64,000 nt of DNA from Desulfopila sp. IMCC35008 (GCF_010646885.2 NZ_CP050700.1:5214001-5278000); one strand, 5' to 3'; counted from the first letter of the stretch, positions 44,878-54,487 are shown. Numbers and translations are program-made. Notes: a model not told the origin generated them from the sequence alone.

Positions 44878-46109
44878 CAGTGACCTCCCTCAATCACCAA
44901 TACCGCGTTCGATCCGCCAAAAGCAAGTGATTGGCTTATACCTATCCTTCCCGTGAGCTTCACCCTCTCCCCTTGCCTCAGAGGGGTAAGCGGAAAGTCG
45001 GGATCAGGAGTAACACAGCCAGGACTTCCATAAAGCTCGCCCCGGTTGAGACTCAGCAGTGTCAATACCGCTTCAATGGCTCCCGCCGCCCCCAAGGTGT
45101 GGCCTGTAGCTCCCTTCGTTGAAACCACAGGCACAGAATCGATCTTAAAGCCAGCGTTGCTGATTGCCGTGGTCTCAGCCTTGTCATTTGTCGGCGTACC
45201 CGTTCCGTGGGCATTTATCATCGAAATATCTGCTACGGTGACACCACTATCGGCAAGCGCCAAGTGGGTCGCCCGCTGTAATCCCCGCCCTTCAGGATGC
45301 GGTGCTGTGGGATGATAGCCATCCCCCGCAATACCATAACCCCTGATCCAGCCATGGACAGACCGCCTGGCTGCAATTGCCGAGTCGTATCTCTCAAGCA
45401 CAATGATTCCGGCACCCTCACCGAGATTCAGACCTTTCCGGTCTTTGTCAAAAGGGCGGCAACTCTCCTCAGAAACCAGCATCAGGCTCTTGAAACCGTG
45501 ACAGGCAATGCGGGATAGTTCATCCACCCCACCGGCCAGGGCGATATCGCACAGTCCCTTTTCCAGCCAACTTCTGGCCAGACCTATCGCATCGGCTCCT
45601 GAGGCACAGGCATTGGTTATCACCGCCCGCGGGCCATCCAAACCGAGTCCCCCCTGTACACACTCCGCCAGGTTGGAGCGAAAATAGGTAGCCAGCGGCC
45701 CCTTATCCGGATCAAGCCCCTTTTTCCAATCGATATAATACGGCTCGTTATGAAATGTACATCCTACTGTTGTACCCAGGGCAACTCCGACACGTTTTCC
45801 GGCCAATTCATCAATCGACAAACCGGCCTTCCACAGAGCCTCATCGATAGCAGTGAAAGCCAGCTGCAGGGTCCTATTCAGCTGTAAACCGGTTAACCGT
45901 GCCGATAATGCCTGCAATCGATAACCGGCATTTCCAATCTGGGCCTGAAAACAGGGCGCACTAAACGGCTCAGGAAAAAATTCCGAAGACAGCTGGGTAT
46001 TGTTCACCACCCCGTCTCGAAGGTTATCCAAAAGTGTCTCGCAATTATTACCCAAGGCAGCGATACAACCGTAACCGGTTACGGCAACAGAGGGGACTTG
46101 ACCTGCCAT
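44877..46109 (-). CDS. Beta-ketoacyl-ACP synthase II-like
   Basis: A 410-residue full-length FabF-type ketosynthase. The catalytic Cys is in TNACASGADAIG; the two His are in NAHGTGTPTND and GATGHTLGAAGA; the tail ends GGSNAVLVIEGG. It carries out decarboxylative condensation. Together with the CLF-like protein encoded by the overlapping next gene it should elongate the cluster's acyl chain. Confidence 0.93.
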   Translation of the reverse strand: MAGQVPSVAVTGYGCIAALGNNCETLLDNLRDGVVNNTQLSSEFFPEPFSAPCFQAQIGNAGYRLQALSARLTGLQLNRTLQLAFTAIDEALWKAGLSIDELAGKRVGVALGTTVGCTFHNEPYYIDWKKGLDPDKGPLATYFRSNLAECVQGGLGLDGPRAVITNACASGADAIGLARSWLEKGLCDIALAGGVDELSRIACHGFKSLMLVSEESCRPFDKDRKGLNLGEGAGIIVLERYDSAIAARRSVHGWIRGYGIAGDGYHPTAPHPEGRGLQRATHLALADSGVTVADISMINAHGTGTPTNDKAETTAISNAGFKIDSVPVVSTKGATGHTLGAAGAIEAVLTLLSLNRGELYGSPGCVTPDPDFPLTPLRQGERVKLTGRIGISQSLAFGGSNAVLVIEGGH

Positions 46110-46120
46110 TTTATCTCAGT

Positions 46121-46561
46121 CTACTTCTTTAATTTGACAACTTTGCCTTTTAAAGCCACATTCACCATCATGGAACCAATAAGGCAGCTGTACTCCGTCT
46201 CACTGGATTCCGCCTGATTCTTGATGTTCGACTGCAAACCGATAACCGCGTTCCCCCCTTCCTTCCGAGCTCTCTCCTGAAAAACAATCAAGGCGGATGC
46301 AAGGGCGTGAGAGCACGCCTCTTCTTCTGCCTTCATGAAACCGTTGGTCCGCTTGCTCGTCTTATAAACACCGAGCTCTTTTTCAACCTGTGGGTGCGCC
46401 TGTGTTCCCCAGTATATTGTGATATCACCGTTCAACACGTCCTGCACATCACTATTCGCTTTTGCACTTTCAAGCGTGAATTTCTTTTTCACATCTGCCG
46501 CAGATGCCAAAGCAACAGACATAAACAGGATCGCTAAAGCGACCGCAAATACCCTTCCCAT
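46121..46561 (-). CDS. Small secreted protein of the lipid cluster
   Basis: A 146-residue protein with a signal peptide (VFAVALAILFMSVALASA). The mature part has DITIYWGTQ, KEGGNAVIGLQSN, and YSCLIGSMMVNVALKGKVV, which resembles small YbjQ/DUF74-like exported proteins sometimes misannotated as excinuclease subunits. It lies between an ACP and a ketosynthase gene. Its function is unknown; presence in polyene-type loci suggests an envelope role. Confidence 0.6.
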   Translation of the reverse strand: MGRVFAVALAILFMSVALASAADVKKKFTLESAKANSDVQDVLNGDITIYWGTQAHPQVEKELGVYKTSKRTNGFMKAEEEACSHALASALIVFQERARKEGGNAVIGLQSNIKNQAESSETEYSCLIGSMMVNVALKGKVVKLKK

Positions 46562-46584
46562 AATTACGCCTCCTTTGCTCTTCT

Positions 46585-46839
46585 CTACTTCTTCCTTTCC
46601 AGAATATAATTAGCCAACGCATCTACAGATTCAAAAGCCTTACGCCCCTCATCCATATCCGCAATCTGGACCCCGAAATGTTTTTGGATTAACACCACCA
46701 ACTCAACGGCATCCAGTGAATCAAGACCAAGCCCTTCACCAAAGAGCGGGTCTCCGTCAATGATATCTTCAGGTTGCACACCCTGGATTTTCAGATCCTG
46801 AATCAGGATTTCCTTAATTTTCTCTTTTATCTGTTCCAT
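46585..46839 (-). CDS. Acyl carrier protein 1 of the lipid cluster
   Basis: An 84-residue ACP with the phosphopantetheine attachment motif LGLDSLDAVELVVL (Ser in the middle), an acidic first half and IADMDEGRKAFESV after helix III. It carries growing acyl chains. The second ACP of the cluster lies at 55262-55528; the two probably serve different halves, starter loading and elongation. Confidence 0.93.
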   Translation of the reverse strand: MEQIKEKIKEILIQDLKIQGVQPEDIIDGDPLFGEGLGLDSLDAVELVVLIQKHFGVQIADMDEGRKAFESVDALANYILERKK

Positions 46840-46865
46840 ATTCCACCATACCTGCCAGGGATTCG

Positions 46866-47741
46866 CTACTGACCCCAGAAATTATAAAAATTATACCACT
46901 GAAAAGGGTGTACCATCAGGTAGTCCTCAACCGCTTTTATATACCGCCGCGTACAGCTGCGAAGCATATCGTCCCTTTCCTCCCTGCTCCTGTATTCGGG
47001 ATGAAAGGAATCCCACACCTTCAATTGATGGCTCCTGGCTCCCGTTTTAGCCGCCAGCAGAACAACCACGGGTGCTCCCACCGTTGCCGCCAAGGCATAC
47101 GCTGAGTTGGGCAACCGGACTTTTTCTCCGAAAAATTCAACCTCCGAATAAGGTCCCTTGATATACCTGTCACCCATGATTGTCACCACTTCCCCGCGCT
47201 GCAGAGCTGCAGCGGCCTCGATCATGCCGCCAAAGGAAGAATCCGCATCAATTATTTCAAAGGATCGCTCCCTGCGGCCTAGATCAAAGTAGTGTTGTGC
47301 CGCCGCTTCCCGGTCATACTGCATAAGGGCATTAACTTTTACCGGCAGATCGCCGAGATGTGATAAAGCACTCTGCCAGTTCCCCACATGGGCCGTCAGC
47401 AGGACAACACCCTTACCTTGTGAAATGAACTCGTTGATGGTAGTCCGACCGTACAGCTCACCTGTAAAGTCCGCATCACCATACAGCCCCAGCCAGCCAC
47501 GGTCAACCAGGACATTGCCAAAGGATAGAACAGTCTTGAGGGTGTAGTACCAATACCGCAGCCAGCCTGCTTCCGGGAATCGCCGGGAAAGATAATATCT
47601 CACAATTGCATGAATTTTGCGACTGAAAACCACATAGCAGGAGACCACCGGAAAAAGGAGAATACGTCCTCCTGTGTGACCAAAAAACTTCATCGCCACG
47701 TAAAAAAACCAGTGTCCCAGTTTTTCCAGTCTCCTCAACAC
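46866..47741 (-). CDS. LpxL/HtrB-type acyltransferase
   Basis: A 291-residue membrane-associated acyltransferase with the LpxL-family core: VVLLTAHVGNWQSALSHLG carrying the HX4-type catalytic region, GGMIEAAAALQRGEVVTIMG with DRY, and the C-terminal HPFQWYNFYNFW. Such ApeB/ApeD-like enzymes attach acyl groups to a lipid or sugar. It overlaps the glycosyltransferase stop; the start is a GTG. The acceptor is unknown. Confidence 0.85.
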   Translation of the reverse strand: MLRRLEKLGHWFFYVAMKFFGHTGGRILLFPVVSCYVVFSRKIHAIVRYYLSRRFPEAGWLRYWYYTLKTVLSFGNVLVDRGWLGLYGDADFTGELYGRTTINEFISQGKGVVLLTAHVGNWQSALSHLGDLPVKVNALMQYDREAAAQHYFDLGRRERSFEIIDADSSFGGMIEAAAALQRGEVVTIMGDRYIKGPYSEVEFFGEKVRLPNSAYALAATVGAPVVVLLAAKTGARSHQLKVWDSFHPEYRSREERDDMLRSCTRRYIKAVEDYLMVHPFQWYNFYNFWGQ

Positions 47742-48958
47742 CGATATTCTCCCTCGTCCTCAACAACATTCGCACTGCCAGAAGAAATCCGGCGTTCTGC
47801 TCTCGTCCGCATGTTCCTGGCAAACCAGTAAACCGGCAGGGCGCCCAACAGCCCCAGCACGGGGCCGACCAGCAGTGAGCCGACAAACCACTCCCATAAT
47901 CGATAGTGGATCTCCAGCACCCACCTGTCCCAGGACAAATCCAGCAAAAAACTCCCGTGAAGAATAAAATACCCCGCTTCGATACAGAGAGCCGGGACCA
48001 CCGGCGGCATGCAGAATTGGCTGGCGGCAACAGCCGCCACCTTGTTCAGCCGAAACCGATAGGTAACATAAATGATAACCACAGTATGGCAGGCAATCAG
48101 CGGCAGAGCGCCGAGAAAAATGCCAAACCAGACCGCTACAGCCAGCCAAAATGGCGAACTGCTCTCCAGGCAGAGGTTTTTCAGGGTTTTCAGGGGATTT
48201 CCCTGAACGAACACTCTTTCCTCCCGTGGTGGTCCGTCGACAACCTTGTGGTGTGGCAAAGGCAGCAACCGCCGGGAGATCAAACCCGTATGCAAAAGGG
48301 AGAGACGCACATTATCTATAAACTTATGGAAATGGCTGACCCGTTCGGCAGCAGGCGGATAATGAACAGAGACGTCAACCGAACGAACATCCACTCCACC
48401 CCAGACCGCCTTCACCAGCACTTCAATCTCGAAATCATAGCGGCTGCGGGTCAGCTTGAGTCCACACATCTGCTTCACGGGATAGAGACGCATACCACTC
48501 TGCGTATCTGACAAGTCGCGTCCGCATTCGAGCCGGACCCAGAAATTTGAGAAGTTCCTGCCGAAGCGGCTTGAACCCGGCACCGTCTCCTGGACCATCC
48601 TGCGGGAACCGATTATGATGGCAGGCCAGCAACCCGCTTCTGCCTCATCAACCAGAAGCGGAGCCTCAAGTGGGTTGTGCTGCCCATCTGCATCGATGGT
48701 CAGGACAGCATCATAGCCATTATCTGCAGCAAACGTAAACGCTGCCAATATCGCCGTTCCCTTCCCCTTGTTTTCCCTGAACTGAATTCTTGAGATTTGA
48801 TAACCGGCCAGCCTGTCCAAGCCTCTGTCGCTGCTGCCGTCATCAACGACCAGCACATCAAGGCCGGTAGCAAGGCTCCTGTCAACCACCTCAACGACCG
48901 TGGCACCATGATTATACAGCGGAATAACCAGGAGAACGGCCAGCTTCTGCTCACTCAT
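47735..48958 (-). CDS. Family 2 glycosyltransferase fused to DUF2062
   Basis: 407 residues from the ATG at 48958 (AGGAGGAAACG upstream). The first ~230 residues are a GT-A family 2 fold (VIPLYNHGATVVEVVDRSL, VVDDGSSDRG, TIDADGQHNP), likely using a polyprenyl or nucleotide sugar. The last ~140 residues are the membrane DUF2062 domain (VWFGIFLGALPLIACHT). Such fusions occur in polyene-type loci. Transfer of a sugar to the cluster lipid or its anchor is inferred. Confidence 0.85.
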   Translation of the reverse strand: MSEQKLAVLLVIPLYNHGATVVEVVDRSLATGLDVLVVDDGSSDRGLDRLAGYQISRIQFRENKGKGTAILAAFTFAADNGYDAVLTIDADGQHNPLEAPLLVDEAEAGCWPAIIIGSRRMVQETVPGSSRFGRNFSNFWVRLECGRDLSDTQSGMRLYPVKQMCGLKLTRSRYDFEIEVLVKAVWGGVDVRSVDVSVHYPPAAERVSHFHKFIDNVRLSLLHTGLISRRLLPLPHHKVVDGPPREERVFVQGNPLKTLKNLCLESSSPFWLAVAVWFGIFLGALPLIACHTVVIIYVTYRFRLNKVAAVAASQFCMPPVVPALCIEAGYFILHGSFLLDLSWDRWVLEIHYRLWEWFVGSLLVGPVLGLLGALPVYWFARNMRTRAERRISSGSANVVEDEGEYRC

Positions 48959-50292
48959 CGTTTCCTCCTGGTAAGCAGCAGGTCCCAAAGCGGGCCGACA
49001 CGCCCCATCCGGTGCAAAATATTGATACGGTCATTGAACTCGTGGCACGGATAGACCCACTCCTGCCTCTTCTCAAATGCTGCAACGAGCTCTGTCTTGA
49101 TTTCATGTTGGGAGATCTGCGGCGAATAGTAGAATTTGGGCCGCAGCAACACCTCACCGGGTTCTACTATCCCGTCGGTCACAGCGCGATGATATATTGG
49201 CGTACCCGGAAGTATCCGGATGCCAATAAAGGCAAACACCACACTACCTTCCAGTCTTTCAATATTTGCCAAGCCCCTGGCCAGGGTACTCCTGTTTTCC
49301 CCAGGCCCCCCAAACATGACAAAATGAGCACATGGAATATCTTCAGCCAGAATCCTGTCATGAACCTGCACCACATCATCAAAGCCGAATCCTTTCCGCA
49401 ACCCTGCCAGTGTCTCATCGCAGACAGCATCCGTTCCGAGCTCCATGGCGGCAAGCCCCGAACGTTTCAGCAAGCGAAGCTCTTCGGTCGTTATATCCGT
49501 CGGACGAAAAAAAGCACACCACTGAAGTGCAAGATCCCTGCGGAGAAGCTCCTCCGCTACCCTCAGGTACCGTTTTGCCGGATCATTGAAAACACTGTCT
49601 GCAAAAAACAGGTAGCGGGCATCATGACGCGACACAAGGCTCTCCACCTCATCCACCACCTCCACCGGATCACGATAACGTATTCTGCGCCCCTCAATTG
49701 CCGGATAGGAGCAATAGCTGCAAAGGCCGGCACAGCCGCGCTTGGTCTGGACATTGAGCATGCCCCCATGATCAAGATAGTATCGGGCGGTGCTTTCGGT
49801 TATGCCGGCAGCACCGATTTGTTCAACCACAGCATTTGAACTGATGATTTTGGTGGAAGGCGGTGAGCCGTTCTCAACAGCAGACGCCAACCGGACCAAT
49901 GCGTCCTCCCCTTCCCCCACTACCCCGTAATCCGCCTCCAGCAATGTCATCAAGGGTTCCGGTATAATTGAAAAAGCGGGCCCCCCAAGCACAAGAGGAG
50001 CATTTGAGTGGGTACGAATCGATCGGGCAACAACCTTTATATCATCGAGGAACTCTGCAGGATCCGCACTATCCACCGTGTCCAGATTCCGTATGGAAAT
50101 ACCGATAAGATCAAAACTGCTGGTTATCAGGAGTTCTTCAAGAGCCGCAAGACCACCATCGGCAAGCAAATCAAAATGGCGGGCAGCGTGCCCGTTACGT
50201 TGCAACGCCTCAGTCACATAAGCGGCCCCAAGAGGATAGACAGGATACGGGGTAACCACCTGATTGGCGGAGATAATCAGGCAGTCCGCCAT
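48955..50292 (-). CDS. B12-binding domain radical SAM protein (1)
   Basis: 445 residues. The N-terminal third is a Rossmann B12-binding domain (LVLGGPAFSIIPEPLM, DYGVVGEGED). The radical SAM motif is Cys187/Cys191/Cys194 (RGCAGLCSYC). Family members methylate unactivated carbon or do ring chemistry using cobalamin plus a 4Fe-4S cluster. It follows the second such gene by overlap and precedes the glycosyltransferase (ATGA). Its substrate is likely the cluster's acyl chain or ACP-bound intermediate. Confidence 0.88.
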   Translation of the reverse strand: MADCLIISANQVVTPYPVYPLGAAYVTEALQRNGHAARHFDLLADGGLAALEELLITSSFDLIGISIRNLDTVDSADPAEFLDDIKVVARSIRTHSNAPLVLGGPAFSIIPEPLMTLLEADYGVVGEGEDALVRLASAVENGSPPSTKIISSNAVVEQIGAAGITESTARYYLDHGGMLNVQTKRGCAGLCSYCSYPAIEGRRIRYRDPVEVVDEVESLVSRHDARYLFFADSVFNDPAKRYLRVAEELLRRDLALQWCAFFRPTDITTEELRLLKRSGLAAMELGTDAVCDETLAGLRKGFGFDDVVQVHDRILAEDIPCAHFVMFGGPGENRSTLARGLANIERLEGSVVFAFIGIRILPGTPIYHRAVTDGIVEPGEVLLRPKFYYSPQISQHEIKTELVAAFEKRQEWVYPCHEFNDRINILHRMGRVGPLWDLLLTRRKR

Positions 50293-51536
50293 GTTCTCTC
50301 TTTACTCAGTGAAGGTGATTCATAGGTCCCGTCCGCCATCTCTTTCCTGACCAGCTCAGTAAACAGCCTGGCCATCCTGAGAGACTGTGGCATGTCCTTA
50401 TAAAAATGTTCCCAGGCATAGCTGTACATCTCCTGCAACGTTTCAGGAGTCATCAGTTTTGGACGATATACAACCTCGGCTGTGGTGTATTTGCCCCAGT
50501 CCCGATGCAGTATTCGGTCCTCTTTTTCATAAGTGGCAGTCACCGGTGTGTGCGGAAAAGGAGTAAGAATGGAGAACTCCGACATATCCACATCAATTTC
50601 AAGCAGAAAATCAACCAGCCGTTTTATATAATCCGCATCCTGGTTATCGGTGCCCAACAACACTGCAGCCTCAACACCGATTCCATGGTCCTTCAGGCGC
50701 TTGACCCTGTTGCGGATAACATCCGAGGTATCGAACACCGCCTGATAGACATACCAGCAACCCGCCTCGGCCGCCTTGGCGATGACCTCCTCATCGTCAA
50801 GAATAGGATGGGATATCCACTTTTTCTTCAAGGGGATAAGAGCCTCAAACAGTTCCATCACCCAGGTTTTGTCCTGGGCCAGGGAGTTGTCAACAAGGAA
50901 CAGACGGTTATTGTCGATACCCTGTATCTCCTCAACCACTTTCTCAATAGGCCTCGGACGGAACTTCCGCCCACCAAGGTAGGCTGTAGCGCATGGAAAG
51001 CAGTTGAAACGACACCCACGGGAGGCGTGGACTAGATCAACCATCCGTACTCCTCGGTACACATAACGATCCCGGTTCAGGATCGATCTGCGGGCTGGGC
51101 CAACCGACTCGATTGGCGGAAAATCGTGAAAATAGTCGTATTTCGGGGCTAAACGGCCATCTTTCACATCTTTCAGCACTCCGGCCAGTCTGCCACCCTC
51201 CGTCTCTCCCAGGAAGATTGAGTCAACAAACCCGCCAACCTCTTCGGCATGGAGCATGGTCGCGATGCCACCCGCCACAACCGGCACCCCAAGCTCACGA
51301 AACGTATCGGCAATTTGCCTCCCCCGGGGGAGCTGGCAGGTCAGCATCATGGACAGCAACACCACATCGGGTTGGAGCGAAAAATCGAGTTCATCGACAT
51401 TTTCATCAATAAACTTTACTTCATATTCATCCGGAATGGATGCCGCCACACAGACAGGTCCATGGGGGGGAAGGTGAAATTCCGTCTGTTCAGGAATTTT
51501 CTGCCATTTCGGGTACACAAGGGTTACAGTCGCCAT
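50277..51536 (-). CDS. B12-binding domain radical SAM protein (2)
   Basis: 419 residues with an N-terminal cobalamin-binding region (VVAGGIATMLHAEEV) and a cluster motif Cys175/Cys179/Cys182 (RGCRFNCFPC). The middle has the usual SAM-barrel pattern (FLVDNSLAQ). It overlaps the next B12 radical SAM gene by 16 bp and the KS-like gene upstream by 47 bp, so co-expression is tight. Related proteins act in hopanoid, carotenoid or chlorophyll-type modifications; here it probably modifies the lipid. Confidence 0.88.
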   Translation of the reverse strand: MATVTLVYPKWQKIPEQTEFHLPPHGPVCVAASIPDEYEVKFIDENVDELDFSLQPDVVLLSMMLTCQLPRGRQIADTFRELGVPVVAGGIATMLHAEEVGGFVDSIFLGETEGGRLAGVLKDVKDGRLAPKYDYFHDFPPIESVGPARRSILNRDRYVYRGVRMVDLVHASRGCRFNCFPCATAYLGGRKFRPRPIEKVVEEIQGIDNNRLFLVDNSLAQDKTWVMELFEALIPLKKKWISHPILDDEEVIAKAAEAGCWYVYQAVFDTSDVIRNRVKRLKDHGIGVEAAVLLGTDNQDADYIKRLVDFLLEIDVDMSEFSILTPFPHTPVTATYEKEDRILHRDWGKYTTAEVVYRPKLMTPETLQEMYSYAWEHFYKDMPQSLRMARLFTELVRKEMADGTYESPSLSKERTWRTA

Positions 51537-52104
51537 CTCTATTTAATACAGTTAAGGTTACAGATATCTTTTCCCGTCCGTTTTTTTCCGGATAGTGATC
51601 AAAGGCACAGGCCAACATAAAATCAAGGGAGGCCATATGCTCGAGAAGAGCAGCTGCCTCTTTTTCCGCCCGGTTCAACAGGGTACCGTTTTCATCAAAA
51701 AGTGCATAGACCGGCCCGGTAAGACCAAAGACAACAGCCGCTTCCGCCAGCGGTGTATTTGGCAAGGTGTAGCCAAACAGGGCGGGGCTTGCCAGACCAG
51801 GACCAGATGCCATGGTTTGCCGAAATGCCAAATCGGTATGAAGAGACCCCCTGCGCGTAGCGCCTACGAGGCCGACATTTTTCCCCGCATCGCATAACCT
51901 TTCGCTTTCGCCACTTATGCCATTTTTTTCACAACGCAAGATCCGGCCTGTCTCGACAAGAACCAGCCGGCTGAGTCGGGGCATCCGTCCCCATCGACCG
52001 GGAATTGAGCCAAGAAGCTCCGCAGTTTCAGCACCGGGTACATCGCTAATAAATCTTTCGATTTCCGATTCTGAAAGAGGGGTATACGCTGATTGAATGG
52101 ACAT
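51490..52104 (-). CDS. Ketosynthase-like protein lacking the active-site cysteine (Ketoacyl-synt_2-like)
   Basis: About 204 residues from the ATG at 52104. It has a truncated ketosynthase N-terminal fold with GATRRGSLHTDLAF and GLASPALFGYTLPNTPLAEA, as in the Ketoacyl-synt_2 type proteins of aryl-polyene loci. The expected nucleophile is not present, so it should not condense. It may be a partner or regulatory subunit. The 3' end overlaps the second B12 radical SAM gene by 47 bp. Confidence 0.65.
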   Translation of the reverse strand: MSIQSAYTPLSESEIERFISDVPGAETAELLGSIPGRWGRMPRLSRLVLVETGRILRCEKNGISGESERLCDAGKNVGLVGATRRGSLHTDLAFRQTMASGPGLASPALFGYTLPNTPLAEAAVVFGLTGPVYALFDENGTLLNRAEKEAAALLEHMASLDFMLACAFDHYPEKNGREKISVTLTVLNRDGDCNPCVPEMAENS

Positions 52105-52114
52105 AAATTGCAGC

Positions 52115-53167
52115 TCAGTTTTTATTCTCGGGATGCTTAAGCCAGCAGAGTGGATCTTCCGCCAGATAGTCGCCAGTGACCTGGTAGGCGTGCCCACGAC
52201 AACCGTAACAGGCTACTGAAATCTCACACGTTGCGCAATGCCCCTTGATACGGGTACGTATATTCCGCAACTCTCGGAACACCTTGCTGTTTTTCAGGAT
52301 ATCCGCCAGCTCTTCCTGCCTGATCGAGCCTCCCGACACATCCACTCCCGGACATGGTTGCACCTCGCCGGTGGAGGTGATGGTACACGAATATTCATGC
52401 CGGGCGCACTGGGAACCCACAAGAGGCGGATGGGGCTGCCAATCACAACCGAATTCTTCCCGGTCTATACGGGAGAGTTTCTCAAACAGCCTCTTCACAT
52501 CTTCCGGGTTCACCTCAAGGTCCCGGTGTTCTGAGGCGCGCCCCTGCATGGTCATGGTCTCGAAATAGGGAGCAATGCCCTGTTGCCGCGCCCAACGCCA
52601 GAGATCCGGCAATTCATTATAATTCGGCCGACAGATAACTGTCTCAATCCCCAGGGAATGATGCTCATCGGGATAGCCGCAATCCTGCAAGGCCTGCAAA
52701 GCATTTGCAATAGCTTCTGTGGCCCCGGCCCGACCTGCCAACCTATCCTGCACATCTTTCTTCCTGCTGTTCATTTTCAGCACAACACCTGTCTGCAGGT
52801 CGTAAAGCTTCTGGGCAGTTTTCCTGTCAAGAGTCTGACCGTTGGTAAACAGGTCGACCACAAGATCATGTTCCCTGATATATTCGATAACTTCAAAAAG
52901 ATGTGGATAGCGAAGCGGTTCACCACCACCGAGAACGATAATCTTTTGGGCGCCGAGTTCTGCAGCCCGGGTAATGACGGATTTTATTTCTTCCAGGCTC
53001 AGCTCATTATCCAGCGGTTCACCGGAGGAGGCATAGCAGTATATACAACGCAGATCACAGGCATGCGTCAGCTCCAGCTCCATGGACAGCAAGCCGTTGT
53101 TTTTCCTGCATTCTTCAATTTCTTCCGGGGAAAATTCCATCCCCAGCTGATCTCTCCTGCAAATCAT
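52115..53167 (-). CDS. SPASM-domain radical SAM protein
   Basis: About 350 residues. The SAM cluster motif Cys38/Cys42/Cys45 (THACDLRCIYC, numbered from the GTG at 53170) is near the N-terminus and includes KIIVLGGGEPLRYP. A C-terminal SPASM-like set of cysteines (CTITSTGEVQPCPG, HCATCEISVACYGCRGHAY) would bind additional 4Fe-4S clusters. Relatives modify peptides or small molecules. The ATG at 53167 is preferred with GAGGG upstream. It follows the AMP ligase by 12 bp. Confidence 0.85.
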   Translation of the reverse strand: MICRRDQLGMEFSPEEIEECRKNNGLLSMELELTHACDLRCIYCYASSGEPLDNELSLEEIKSVITRAAELGAQKIIVLGGGEPLRYPHLFEVIEYIREHDLVVDLFTNGQTLDRKTAQKLYDLQTGVVLKMNSRKKDVQDRLAGRAGATEAIANALQALQDCGYPDEHHSLGIETVICRPNYNELPDLWRWARQQGIAPYFETMTMQGRASEHRDLEVNPEDVKRLFEKLSRIDREEFGCDWQPHPPLVGSQCARHEYSCTITSTGEVQPCPGVDVSGGSIRQEELADILKNSKVFRELRNIRTRIKGHCATCEISVACYGCRGHAYQVTGDYLAEDPLCWLKHPENKN

Positions 53168-53179
53168 CACACCCTCACA

Positions 53180-54487
53180 TCATCTCAGATCAAAAAACTT
53201 CTTCGGTTTCCGACCGCCGTCATCACTCATAACCTTCTTCACCTCGGCCACCGTCCGTACCACCACCACCGGCCGCACACGCAAGCGGGCCTGGAGGCTG
53301 TCAGCCAGGGCCTCACCACTCACTTTGGAATCGGCGGCCGCCACCACGGTGATATCATCAGAACCATCTGCTGCTTTGCGCACCTCCACATACCCACAGA
53401 CGACATTGCTGTTACACTGGATGACATTGAAGATCGCTTCAGGATACAGGGTCGTCCCCCTGTATTTCAATCGCTGGGCCAGCCTCCCTTCAATACCTCC
53501 CAGCCGATCTGTGGTCCAACCGCAGCGACATGGAGAGGTATGCAGCCGGGCCACATCTCCTGTCCTGAAACGGATCAAGGGAAAACCCTCGACCCCGAGC
53601 GGCGTCACCACGACCTCACCGGGCTGTCCTTCCTTGAGGACATTTCCCTTCTCATCGATGATCTCTACCAGCATCAATTCAGGATGCACATGCCCGCCAA
53701 CCCCTTCAGTACATTCACAGAACGCCGTTTCAAACTCGGTCGCACCATAGGAGGACGAGAGATTCGCCTGCCAGAGTTCACTGAGTTGCGCTCCCATCGG
53801 TGTCGGCCGGTGATCCGGTTGCCGTGCCGGTTCACCGATGGTAACGATTGTTTGTATTGAGCAGGCCCCCACATCGATATTATTATTCTGCCCCCAGCAC
53901 CCCAGTTCGTACAGGAAGGTCGGGACGCCGACGATAACGCGGGGTTTTAAATCATTTATATACTGCCACTGGCGTTCCGGCTGGCCGGGGCCGCTGCGAA
54001 TGGCAGCAGCACCAAGCTTTACAGCCCCACTGTAGTAGGCGAGTCCGGCGATAAAACAGCGATCCAGAGTGACGGTGAGCAGTACCCGATCTTCTTTTTG
54101 TACGCCAGCGCCCATATAGGCCATTGCCTCATTAAAGGCGAGCCGTTTCAAGTCGTTTTCTGTGTAGGGGACAATAACGGCATCACCAGTAGTACCGGAC
54201 GTCAGGGCTATATCACGGCATGCTTCTTCATCCCGAAGGCCGAATTGCTCAGGATTGCTGTCGATATCCTGTCGTGAGGTCAAGGGTAACCCGGCAAGAT
54301 CCTCCAGTGACTGCAGCCTATCAATTTCCACTCCGGCAACAGTAAGGTTTTTCAGGTAATAAGGTATCCCCATTGCCCGCCGAAGATGCTGCCGGAGGAG
54401 TTCAAGCTGAACCTTTTCCCGCTCGGATCGATCAGCCATCCTGAGAGCTTTTGCTTTTTGAAGGTCATACATTCCCGCTATCCTCAT
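53180..54487 (-). CDS. Phenylacetate-CoA ligase-like AMP-dependent acyl ligase
   Basis: A 435-residue ANL-superfamily enzyme of the PaaK/CoF type: P-loop IALTSGTTGDAV, AYMGAGVQKEDRVLLT, SSYGATEFETAF and FRTGDVARLH. It activates a carboxylic acid as the adenylate and passes it to a carrier, plausibly the starter unit for the cluster's ACPs. The ATG overlaps the acyltransferase stop (ATGA). The acyl substrate is unknown. Confidence 0.88.
   Translation of the reverse strand: MRIAGMYDLQKAKALRMADRSEREKVQLELLRQHLRRAMGIPYYLKNLTVAGVEIDRLQSLEDLAGLPLTSRQDIDSNPEQFGLRDEEACRDIALTSGTTGDAVIVPYTENDLKRLAFNEAMAYMGAGVQKEDRVLLTVTLDRCFIAGLAYYSGAVKLGAAAIRSGPGQPERQWQYINDLKPRVIVGVPTFLYELGCWGQNNNIDVGACSIQTIVTIGEPARQPDHRPTPMGAQLSELWQANLSSSYGATEFETAFCECTEGVGGHVHPELMLVEIIDEKGNVLKEGQPGEVVVTPLGVEGFPLIRFRTGDVARLHTSPCRCGWTTDRLGGIEGRLAQRLKYRGTTLYPEAIFNVIQCNSNVVCGYVEVRKAADGSDDITVVAAADSKVSGEALADSLQARLRVRPVVVVRTVAEVKKVMSDDGGRKPKKFFDLR

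Noticed and set aside
52583..53860. A long plus-strand open frame (425 codons) opposite the SPASM radical SAM and AMP-ligase genes
   Set aside because: It lies fully antisense to two genes with clear motifs, shows no family features and has no ribosome site; it is a by-product of codon bias.
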